DNA of 6,028 nucleotides, taken from contig DRTC01000556.1 of the NCBI GenBank assembly GCA_011372345.1, positions 1 through 6,028 on the forward strand. Reading direction: 5' to 3'. The translations under genes and the position numbers were made by a program. The notes beneath the pieces are model-generated. The model was not told the DNA's origin. It did no database searches and saw only the letters and a program-made list of their open reading frames with translations. Positions 1 to 5,703 of this stretch are shown in pieces. Origin of the DNA: Candidatus Cloacimonadota bacterium. GTDB taxonomy: Bacteria > Cloacimonadota > Cloacimonadia > Cloacimonadales > TCS61. Position 1 is the stretch's first letter; each line of letters starts with the position of its first letter.

Positions 1-3000
1 AAATTTTTAATTTCATCTGCATCGGTAAAATATTGCTTTTCTTTTTTCAGTTTTCTAAATTTATTTTCGATTTCTCTAAATTCAGGTTTTAGTCCGGTTT
101 TATATTTCTCGTTTTTCAGAATTGCATCGGTCAATAATTCTATCATTCCCTCTGTATATTTTTTATCGGAACACAATTTTCTGATCATCAATTTCGCAAA
201 ATTAAAAGAAATCTTTTTCCCTATAATTTCTGATTTTTTCAATAGTTGATTCAGAGTTAAAATCTGAATATTCGGAGTCAGAAGTTTCTCCTTTGCCAAA
301 AACCTGATCTGTGAAAGACATTGCTGTTTGGTCGGATTGATGATCAAAACATCTTCCGCTGATTTTCCGTTCAAAATCTCATTTATGCGATTTTGATTCT
401 CCCTCTCCTCATAAGAGAATTGGGGCTTTAGTCCGACGAAAACGGATGGGGTGAGGTTAAAGAAAAATTTCTCTTCAGGATAGATCTCCGAAAAATACCT
501 TTCTTCCCACTCAACTTCCTCCAATTCTCCTAAATTCGTAAAAAATATCTGTCCCACCGCATCAAAATCATAAAGTTGCTTCACCATCCAGATATAAGTT
601 TGGATTTGGATCTTATATTCCGCCAAATTGCTTTTATCTTTGTCGGTCTTATAATCGAGAATGAACCATTTTCCCTCGAATTTATAAAGCAGATCGATGA
701 CGCCTGAAACCTGCAGATATTTTCCGGAATTATCGATCCAGCCGATAACCGGAAATTCGGGGAATTTATCTTCCGCAGGAATTTGAGAAATTGTTTTGGA
801 AAGCTCGCTTTTCTTAAAATTGGAAATATGTTTTTTAAGTTCTTGAGAAATCGAAGCAAAAGAAATTTCAGGAAAATTGTTCCTTAAATATTTTTCAATA
901 TTCAATTTACAATCTTTATTTTTCCACCACTCTTTCTCCATAATTTTATGAACGATCGTGCCAAAAGACAAAGCAATTTCTGATGATTGTTTTTCTGTTA
1001 CGAATTCAGAAGATTTTTTAGAAATGCTTTTCATAATATCGTGAGGATTCACTTGTAGAAATCTTTTCTCGAATTTATGAAAAAACGGTTCTTCCCAAAT
1101 TAAAGGTTCTAATTCGGTTTTTTGCTTGAACTTCCGATTTAGTTCGGAAACTGAAAGTAGATTGATTTCCGTCTTCTCAAATTTGAGTTTTTTCCAACTT
1201 TCAGCATCTAAATCATCCGGAATTTCATAACTCGGTTTGATATAATTTTGCCAGAAATTTTGTCTCTTTGTCTGCTTATCTTTGAATTCCGAGAGAAAAG
1301 CAATCCTGTATTTTGCACGCGTTACTGCCACATAAAAATGCCGTTTATCTTCAGCTTCGGTTTCTAATTTTGCCTGCTTTTTAACAGAATTCAGCAGGTT
1401 CATTTTTTGCGATTCTCCTTCTTCATCGAGAGAAATCCCGACTTCGATCCTGCCGTCTCTGATAATTCTGCCATGCGAGATTGGAGAAGAATCACTTTTA
1501 GTTTGGGAATTCATTTCCGGAATGATCACCACAGGAAATTCCAGTCCTTTAGATCGATGGATGGATAAGATCTGAACTTTTGCAGTTGAAGGAGTTTCAG
1601 ACTGGGAAGTATCATTGTTATTTTCGATCTGGAATTTGAAGAAATTGTAAACATTTTTCAGGCTCGAACCTTCCAGAGAAAGTTCAGATAAAATATTCAA
1701 TATTTTTTCAATATTAGCGATCCGCTGAGCTCCTCCAATTTCACTGAAATAACCAAACCTGATTTTATTCGACTCGTAAGCAAAGCGACGAGTCGAGACA
1801 AAATCAGAATTATCCGGATCATCACCTTTCCGAAGCTTTTCTTCCAAATTTTCTTCATTTAAAGATTCGGAAAGTTCATTTCCTCCACCTTTCCGAAGTT
1901 TTTCTTGCATATTCTCTTCGTTAAAAAATTCGGAAAGTTCATTTCCTCCACCTTTACAAAGTTTTTCTTGCATATTCTCTTCGTTAGCAAATTCGGAAAG
2001 TCCGGATCGAGCAGCATCATTCCGGCATTCAACTTTCCGAATCTTATTTGAAAGAAATTCTTTGTGGGAAGCTTCGGAAAGTATCTTTTGCAGCAAAACA
2101 TCCAACGACAAAATTTGAGCATCTTTTCTCCAAGTTTGAATGATTTGAACAATTTCCTCAAATTCAGCAGATCCTTTCATAAAGGAAAAAACCGACTGTT
2201 CTTTCTTTCTATTCTTCAGATGATGAATCTGTTTATCCGAAATCGCAAAAAACGGACTTCGCAACAACCCGATCAAAGCCAGATCATCAAAAGGATTTAT
2301 GAGAACACTGACAAAATGGAAAAGATCGAAAGCTTCCTGCTGCTGAAACAATCCTCTTCCTCCGATAATTTCAAAAGGAATGTCCTGTTCCTGGAAAACT
2401 TTCAGGTAATTCTGGATATTCGTAAATTTTCGCAGCAAAACTCCGATCACAACCTTTTCTTCCAATTTGACTTCTTTTGCCCATTTCAAATATTCTTGTG
2501 CGATCGTTACGGCGTTCAAAGCTGAAAGATGTTTCAAATCTTCTTTGGAAGTATTTTTATCAGAATAAACAGCCTGAAGGCTGCAAACGATATCCGTCTT
2601 TTCTGCAATACTTTTTTCGGATTTATTATTCTCATTAAATGTTGTCGGTTCAAATTCCGCTTCGAATGGTTTTTTGGCTATTGGCATAATTCTGCTGAAA
2701 AGGGGATTTATCACACAGTCAATGAAATCTTTGGAGGAGCGGAAATTGTCGTTGAAGGAGATGATAACATTCTTTTTTTCAGAGTGTGTCAACTCCTCTT
2801 CCGCCCGATTCATAACTTCCACATCTGCCTGATTAAAGCGATAGATCGATTGTTTCTTATCTCCAACAATAAAAATCCCAACCTCACGCAAACTTCCGAA
2901 TGTGCGAAGCTCTTCGGAATGTTTATCCTCGTAATATTTAAACTCTGAATGTTCATTTTCTGAATGTTCATTTTCTGAATGTTCATTATTTATTACTTCA

Positions 3001-4370
3001 TTTCTTCGTGCATCTTCGTGTTCTTCGTGGCTATTGTTTTCAAACATTGCGAAGATCTCGTTCCTCGAACATTCGCAAGTTCTTCCAAGCAACTTAATAA
3101 TTTCCCAGCGGACATCATTCGTATCCTGAAATTCATCAACCATAATATGCTGGAATTGAGAGGAATATCTCTGGCGGATTTTATCATTTTGAAGTAGTTC
3201 TTTTGCTTTCAGAATGATATCATCAAAATTGAGAAAGTTCAATTCAAGCTGTTTCTGCCACAAGGTTTCAGCGAATTCCTCGTAAAAAGAAACCAGGCTT
3301 TTCAAAACCGGGATCGCTTTAAAATCATATTCATTGGGAGCTTTGAGGATTTCGTTTTCAGGAAGTTCTTCTCTTAAATAATTGCAGAAATTTATTACAA
3401 TTCCTTTGAATTTCTGATAAATACTTTTATTTTCCCAATTAGATTTTTTCCAGGAAGTGATTGATTTATAATAAGTTCCTTTTCCGGTTTGGAACAAAGG
3501 CAGGATTTCTGCTAAAATGATTCTCTGTTTTTCTTTATTGGAAGCTGTCGCATCAAGTTTTGGAAATGACTGTTTTAAAGCATCGAAAATTATTATTCCT
3601 TTATCGTTATCAGGAGCGGAATAATATTGAGAATAATTTTCGATATCTGCGAAAATTTGCCTTAAAAAATTAATATCACAATCCGGAGTATAATCTTCAC
3701 TCCATTTTTCTTTGATTTCCTTTTCATCTTTCTGGATGAAATCAATCCAATCCTGAACAAAGGCTCGATTCTCGAACAAATATTTGATAAAATGTCGGAT
3801 TTTGTAAACTGAAGTATGATCGAGCAGAACTTTCAGATTATCATCAAATTGCTCGCTTTTCTGCTGAATAAAATCCTTGAGAGTTTCATCAAATATCTGT
3901 TCGGTCTGCACATCTTCAAAAGTCTTGAATTTCGGATCGATCCCGATCTGATAAGCATTTTCCCGTAAGATACGACTGCAGAAACCATCGATCGTGGAAA
4001 TATAATTTTGCGAAAAGGTGGAACGCAGCCAGCGTTTGTATTGATCAGAAGTTTTCCTGATATTTTCTCCGAGTTCGATTCCCTGCTTTTTCAGTCCTTT
4101 GATCTCATTTCCGTTCAAGAGAATATTCAGGTCTTCATAAATCCTGCCGGACATTTCTGCTGCCGCTTTGTTGGTGAAAGTTATGACCAGGATGTTCTTC
4201 ACTCCCAGCCAGTTGGATTTTTGTCTGCTCAAATTTTGTTTTGTGAATTCATCTAATATCTTGCAGTACCGCTTGGAAAGAGCAAATGTTTTTCCTGCTC
4301 CGGCACAGGCGGAAACGAATTTATTAGTGGAGAGATCGAGAGATTTTTTTAAAGGTGATTGAGTTTGCAT
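1..4370 (-). CDS. AddA-like UvrD/Rep-family helicase-nuclease, probable fusion to an AddB-like domain (3' end outside window)
   Basis: One frame stays open for 1456 codons from the ATG at 4370-4368 to the window edge. Visible superfamily 1 helicase motifs, in order: Walker A ACAGAGKT (about residues 21-28), motif Ia TFTNKAAAEM (64-73), STIDGFC (about 128), Walker B VDEFQDT (411-417), motif III GDKKQSIYRF (503-512), motif IV NFRSS (542-546), an AddA-like segment ending in LLRSPFF, motif V SIHRSKGLEFPVV (near 936-948) and motif VI YVAVTRAK (1013-1020). A RecB-family nuclease follows: H1141, GVID with D1226, DYKTD with D1239 and K1241, then QIQTY. In known AddA proteins these parts unwind and resect double-strand ends before RecA loading. 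AddA normally ends soon after this nuclease; here the frame continues, and residues about 1340-1456 (VLIINPTKQQ onward) resemble the start of AddB-type proteins, which is an inference. Conserved motifs are separated by repeat-derived inserts. The ATG abuts the upstream ATPase stop codon; a GGA at about 10 bases is the only ribosome site. Helicase-nuclease identity is near certain, the AddB part moderate. Confidence 0.93.
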   Translation of the reverse strand, partial: MQTQSPLKKSLDLSTNKFVSACAGAGKTFALSKRYCKILDEFTKQNLSRQKSNWLGVKNILVITFTNKAAAEMSGRIYEDLNILLNGNEIKGLKKQGIELGENIRKTSDQYKRWLRSTFSQNYISTIDGFCSRILRENAYQIGIDPKFKTFEDVQTEQIFDETLKDFIQQKSEQFDDNLKVLLDHTSVYKIRHFIKYLFENRAFVQDWIDFIQKDEKEIKEKWSEDYTPDCDINFLRQIFADIENYSQYYSAPDNDKGIIIFDALKQSFPKLDATASNKEKQRIILAEILPLFQTGKGTYYKSITSWKKSNWENKSIYQKFKGIVINFCNYLREELPENEILKAPNEYDFKAIPVLKSLVSFYEEFAETLWQKQLELNFLNFDDIILKAKELLQNDKIRQRYSSQFQHIMVDEFQDTNDVRWEIIKLLGRTCECSRNEIFAMFENNSHEEHEDARRNEVINNEHSENEHSENEHSEFKYYEDKHSEELRTFGSLREVGIFIVGDKKQSIYRFNQADVEVMNRAEEELTHSEKKNVIISFNDNFRSSKDFIDCVINPLFSRIMPIAKKPFEAEFEPTTFNENNKSEKSIAEKTDIVCSLQAVYSDKNTSKEDLKHLSALNAVTIAQEYLKWAKEVKLEEKVVIGVLLRKFTNIQNYLKVFQEQDIPFEIIGGRGLFQQQEAFDLFHFVSVLINPFDDLALIGLLRSPFFAISDKQIHHLKNRKKEQSVFSFMKGSAEFEEIVQIIQTWRKDAQILSLDVLLQKILSEASHKEFLSNKIRKVECRNDAARSGLSEFANEENMQEKLCKGGGNELSEFFNEENMQEKLRKGGGNELSESLNEENLEEKLRKGDDPDNSDFVSTRRFAYESNKIRFGYFSEIGGAQRIANIEKILNILSELSLEGSSLKNVYNFFKFQIENNNDTSQSETPSTAKVQILSIHRSKGLEFPVVIIPEMNSQTKSDSSPISHGRIIRDGRIEVGISLDEEGESQKMNLLNSVKKQAKLETEAEDKRHFYVAVTRAKYRIAFLSEFKDKQTKRQNFWQNYIKPSYEIPDDLDAESWKKLKFEKTEINLLSVSELNRKFKQKTELEPLIWEEPFFHKFEKRFLQVNPHDIMKSISKKSSEFVTEKQSSEIALSFGTIVHKIMEKEWWKNKDCKLNIEKYLRNNFPEISFASISQELKKHISNFKKSELSKTISQIPAEDKFPEFPVIGWIDNSGKYLQVSGVIDLLYKFEGKWFILDYKTDKDKSNLAEYKIQIQTYIWMVKQLYDFDAVGQIFFTNLGELEEVEWEERYFSEIYPEEKFFFNLTPSVFVGLKPQFSYEERENQNRINEILNGKSAEDVLIINPTKQQCLSQIRFLAKEKLLTPNIQILTLNQLLKKSEIIGKKISFNFAKLMIRKLCSDKKYTEGMIELLTDAILKNEKYKTGLKPEFREIENKFRKLKKEKQYFTDADEIKN
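399..457. repeat. Palindromic intergenic-type repeat inside the coding frame, at the AddA/AddB-like joint
   Basis: The stretch carries the blocks ccctctcctc and ggggtgaggt at its two ends and a small hairpin at 404-418 (tctcct / aagaga, one mismatch, loop cat). From memory, blocks of this kind are typical of dispersed intergenic repeats in many environmental bacteria. Here it is translated as residues about 1305-1324 and lies directly after the usual end of an AddA nuclease domain. No other copy is present in the window, so the repeat family assignment rests on recognition only. Confidence 0.55.
1761..1805. repeat. Imperfect palindrome (hairpin) in the helicase coding sequence
   Basis: The left arm 1761-1777 and right arm 1788-1805 pair through a perfect 9-bp core (tcgactcgt at 1769-1777 with acgagtcga at 1788-1796) and a perfect 6-bp outer part (gatttt with aaaatc). 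A small bulge separates the two, and the loop is 10 bases (1778-1787). It is translated in frame as roughly residues 856-870, ending just before the conserved-looking segment that leads to motif V. A stem this regular is unexpected from coding constraint alone and looks like an inserted palindromic repeat. Confidence 0.75.
1823..2002. repeat. 63-bp tandem repeat, nearly three copies, each bounded by CTTTCCGAA/TTCGGAAAG inverted repeats
   Basis: Copies lie at 1823-1885, 1886-1948 and 1949-about 2001 (the last lacks the final ten bases). Copies 1 and 2 differ at about 7 of 63 positions; copies 2 and 3 at 4 of 53. Each contains ctttccgaa near one end (1826, 1889; degenerate at 1952) and ttcggaaag near the other (1866, 1929, 1992), so each can fold as a hairpin. 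The unit is 21 codons and keeps the helicase frame, giving an acidic/basic peptide repeat of the type LSEFFNEENMQEKLRKGGGN. Confidence 0.9.
2033..2081. repeat. Further CTTTCCGAA ... TTCGGAAAG inverted repeat pair
   Basis: Perfect 9-bp arms at 2033-2041 and 2073-2081 enclose 31 bases. They use the same arm sequence as the neighbouring 63-bp tandem repeat, so this looks like another member or the founding boundary of the same repeat family. The segment between this pair and the tandem array (about 2002-2032) codes for a peptide around KVECRNDAARSG that I do not recognise as part of the helicase fold. Confidence 0.7.
2894..2919. repeat. TTCCGAA/TTCGGAA inverted repeat inside the helicase insert
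   Basis: Perfect 7-bp arms at 2894-2900 and 2913-2919 with a 12-base loop. The arms share their core with the 9-bp arms of the repeats near 1826-2081, pointing to one repeat family at two places in the same gene. It is translated at about residues 484-492, shortly before motif III. Confidence 0.6.
2944..2988. repeat. 15-bp tandem repeat, three copies, encoding a pentapeptide repeat
   Basis: The unit tctgaatgttcattt occurs at 2944-2958 and 2959-2973 exactly, and at 2974-2988 with one mismatch. On the coding strand it gives three successive copies of the five residues NEHSE. It is in frame and lies in the insert between helicase motifs II and III. The near-perfect identity implies recent slippage expansion. 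Confidence 0.93.
3004..3029. repeat. Short CTTCGTG repeat (CACGAAG on the coding strand), three copies
   Basis: The 7-mer cttcgtg occurs at 3004, 3014 and 3023, spaced 10 and 9 bases. The coding strand reads as SHEEHEDARR. Short CACGAAG-type repeats are, from memory, a common non-coding repeat in environmental bacterial genomes. Here they sit in frame inside the helicase gene, next to the pentapeptide repeat. Confidence 0.75.
3047..3078. repeat. TTGCGAA/TTCGCAA inverted repeat at the edge of the helicase insert
   Basis: Perfect 7-bp arms at 3047-3053 and 3072-3078 with an 18-base loop. It codes for roughly residues 431-441, directly after the Walker B region, and marks the upstream edge of the block of repeats that ends near 2890. 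Confidence 0.6.
4288..4370. repeat. Direct repeat copy A: 5' end of the intact helicase gene
   Basis: This 83-base segment, from the start codon through the Walker A lysine codon and into the next, aligns without gaps to 5599-5681 with 7 mismatches (about 92% identity). Similarity stops at both ends: immediately at the start codon on one side and right after GKT on the other. The encoded peptides differ only at residues 11 (L here, F in the other copy) and 15 (T here, F there). Confidence 0.95.
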
Positions 4371-5531
4371 TTATAAATTTTCCAGCAATTCATTAATAAA
4401 TGGATATCCATAAACCGAATGTTCATTTCTTCTTTGTTTAATATCATTTCCCATAATTAAAATCGATTCCTCAATGTTTTTTTCTAATTTGCCGAAATAA
4501 TTCAATCCTTTGAAAAAATCCGAATTCACGGTTTGCGCAGATTTAATTTCAATAGGAATTGGTTCTAAACCGGTTTCAAAGATCAAATCGATTTCGTTTC
4601 CGGTATTATCTCTAAAATAATACAGGTTACTTCTTTTCCCTTGATTATATCTCTTTTTCAAAAATTCGATAACCACAAATGTTTCAAATAATTCTCCTTT
4701 TAAAGGATGTGTTTGAAGTTGGTCTATATTTTGAATTCCGATCAGATGAGCCGCGAGTCCGACATCGAGAAAGTATAGTTTTGGGGCTTTCCTGATACGC
4801 TTATTGTAATTTTTATAATATGGTGGAAGCAGAAAAATTAAATAACTTGCCAGAGCGATCGAAATCCATTCTTTCACGGTTTTGTGATCGACACCTAATT
4901 CATTTCCGATATTATTAAAATTTAAGATCTGCCCTGTTCTGCCGGCACAAAGTTGGAGAAAACGATGGTACTGCATCAAATCCTGAACTTTAGATATTGC
5001 ACGAACATCTCTTTCTACATAAGTCTCCAGGTAACCGGATAAGAATAATTCAGGACGGATATTCTGATCAAAAATTCTCGGATAAAAGCCTTTATACAGA
5101 ACTTCATTTTGCGGAATGAACTTGTTATGATAAATTTCCGAATATGAGAAAGGCAGAAGTTTCAGGATTCCGGTTCTGCCGGCAAGTGTTTGTGAGATCG
5201 AACTCAAATATTCAAACTGGTTACTTCCGGTTAAGATGAATCTGCCGTTCTTCTGTTCCGAATCAACAATCGTCTGAATGTAAGACAAAAGAGAAGGCAC
5301 TTTCTGGATTTCATCGATGATTACACTGTTTTTGTATTTGGACAAAAAATCGCGTGGGTCTTGTTCTGCATGTTCTCGATTATCAAGCTCTTCCAATGAA
5401 ACATAATCCATGCCCGGGTTGGTTTGTTTTACTAAAGTTGTTTTACCTGACTGTCGAGGACCGGTGATTGTTACAACCGGAAAAGAGCGCATCATTTCTC
5501 TCAGCAAACTCTGAATATCTCTTTTAATCAT
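4371..5531 (-). CDS. AAA_14/DUF4143-type ATP-binding protein, complete
   Basis: The 386-residue product has the size and layout of the AAA_14 + DUF4143 family. Walker A is GPRQSGKT (24-31), Walker B is SVIIDEIQ with D73 and E74, a sensor-1 stretch FILTGSNQ spans 98-105, and LAGRTG spans 116-121. A middle region resembling a winged helix (LGVDHKTVKEWI) follows. The C-terminal part carries a PD-(D/E)XK-like signature: GNEID with D315, then E328 and K330 in IEIKSA. The family's biochemical role is not established; many members sit in variable genome regions, and the nuclease-like fold suggests nucleic-acid contact. No signal peptide or membrane segment is evident. The start is fixed by GGGAGG five bases upstream of the ATG. 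Its stop codon abuts the helicase ATG, so the two are probably co-translated. The whole gene lies between two copies of the helicase 5' end, consistent with acquisition as a module. Confidence 0.95.
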   Translation of the reverse strand: MIKRDIQSLLREMMRSFPVVTITGPRQSGKTTLVKQTNPGMDYVSLEELDNREHAEQDPRDFLSKYKNSVIIDEIQKVPSLLSYIQTIVDSEQKNGRFILTGSNQFEYLSSISQTLAGRTGILKLLPFSYSEIYHNKFIPQNEVLYKGFYPRIFDQNIRPELFLSGYLETYVERDVRAISKVQDLMQYHRFLQLCAGRTGQILNFNNIGNELGVDHKTVKEWISIALASYLIFLLPPYYKNYNKRIRKAPKLYFLDVGLAAHLIGIQNIDQLQTHPLKGELFETFVVIEFLKKRYNQGKRSNLYYFRDNTGNEIDLIFETGLEPIPIEIKSAQTVNSDFFKGLNYFGKLEKNIEESILIMGNDIKQRRNEHSVYGYPFINELLENL

Positions 5532-5536
5532 TGTTT

Positions 5537-5542
5537 CCTCCC
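5537..5542 (-). promoter_or_regulatory. Strong Shine-Dalgarno site of the ATPase gene
   Basis: The minus strand reads GGGAGG followed by five bases and ATG (5531-5529). It is the best ribosome binding site in the window and fixes the ATPase start. The helicase start has only a weak site within the ATPase 3' end, which favours translational coupling of the helicase to the ATPase. Confidence 0.85.
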
Positions 5543-5553
5543 TTTTTTACATT

Positions 5554-5572
5554 TTGGGAAAACCATTCCCAA
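5554..5572. promoter_or_regulatory. Perfect inverted repeat in the ATPase leader, possible operator or leader hairpin
   Basis: Arms ttgggaa (5554-5560) and ttcccaa (5566-5572) enclose the 5-base loop aacca. It lies 11 bases upstream of the Shine-Dalgarno site in a 63-base non-coding gap. There is no T-run directly after it on either strand, so it does not look like a terminator. A repressor site or mRNA hairpin is possible; the function is inferred from position only. Confidence 0.5.
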
Positions 5573-5592
5573 TTTGTAAAGAAAGATTGGAG

Positions 5593-5598
5593 TGTCAA
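5593..5598 (-). promoter_or_regulatory. Consensus-like -35 hexamer TTGACA upstream of the ATPase gene
   Basis: The minus strand has an exact TTGACA starting at the first base past the duplicated segment and overlapping the stop of the broken ORF. At the standard 16-18 base spacing there is only a poor -10 match (AAATTG or similar); TACAAA occurs at a 14-base spacing. This is a weak promoter candidate, noted because it would arise exactly at the junction and overlaps the inverted-repeat region. Confidence 0.25.
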
Positions 5599-5681
5599 GT
5601 TTTTCCTGCTCCGGCGCAGGCGGAAACGAATTTATTGAAGGAGAGATCGAAAGATTTTTTTAGGGGTGATTGAGTTTGCAT
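5595..5681 (-). pseudogene. Broken 5' fragment of the helicase gene (28 codons, stops right after Walker A)
   Basis: The ATG at 5681-5679 opens a frame of 28 residues beginning MQTQSPLKKSFDLSFNKF and ending in GAGKT, followed at once by TGA (5597-5595). All but two residues match the N-terminus of the intact helicase at 4370. The ATG lies 22 bases after the recombinase stop codon. It is most simply the original start of the helicase gene, cut by arrival of the ATPase module, or a duplicated fragment. A leader peptide role is conceivable but nothing supports it beyond an intact start and stop. Confidence 0.85.
5599..5681. repeat. Direct repeat copy B: duplicated 5' end of the helicase gene
   Basis: Partner of 4288-4370, ungapped over 83 bases with 7 mismatches. 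Together the copies flank a 1228-base unit (4371-5598) holding only the ATPase gene and its leader. The unit's ends (ttataaattt at the low side, ttgacactcc read inward from the high side) show no terminal inverted repeats. Confidence 0.95.
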
Positions 5682-5703
5682 AATTTACATCAATTTCCAC
5701 ATT

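Noticed and set aside
1823..2002. CRISPR array
   Set aside because: The 63-bp units are contiguous with no unique spacers and are in frame with the helicase; the 15-bp repeat at 2944-2988 likewise has no spacers.
581..2161. Minus-strand open frames at 581-859 and 1859-2161
   Set aside because: They are out-of-frame shadows of the helicase-nuclease on the same strand; the second simply reads the tandem repeat in another frame.
2993..3187. Minus-strand open frame at 2993-3187
   Set aside because: It overlaps the Walker B region of the helicase in another frame and has no recognisable family features.
2064..3197. Plus-strand open frames at 2064-2525, 2529-2948 and 2979-3197
   Set aside because: They lie entirely opposite the helicase motifs, show no family resemblance, and have compositions expected from the complement of an AT-rich gene.
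4008..4362. Plus-strand open frames at 4008-4256 and 4168-4362
   Set aside because: They are antisense to the Walker A and motif Ia region of the helicase, whose coding is certain.
1..4370. Frameshift or internal stop in the helicase
   Set aside because: All motifs from Walker A to the nuclease lysine fall in one frame and no stop codon appears; the repeats are all frame-preserving.
5543..5572. Intrinsic terminator before the ATPase gene
   Set aside because: The stem is only 7 bp and is not directly followed by a T-run on either strand.
4371..5598. Insertion sequence with terminal inverted repeats and an 83-bp target-site duplication
   Set aside because: The ends of the unit share no inverted repeats, it encodes no transposase, 83 bp is far longer than usual target-site duplications, and the flanks differ at 7 positions.
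5532..5703. attC or attI recombination site next to the IntI-like gene
   Set aside because: I looked for paired GTTRRRY/RYYYAAC core sites in the gaps after the recombinase and before the ATPase and found none. The inverted repeat at 5554-5572 lacks these core sequences.
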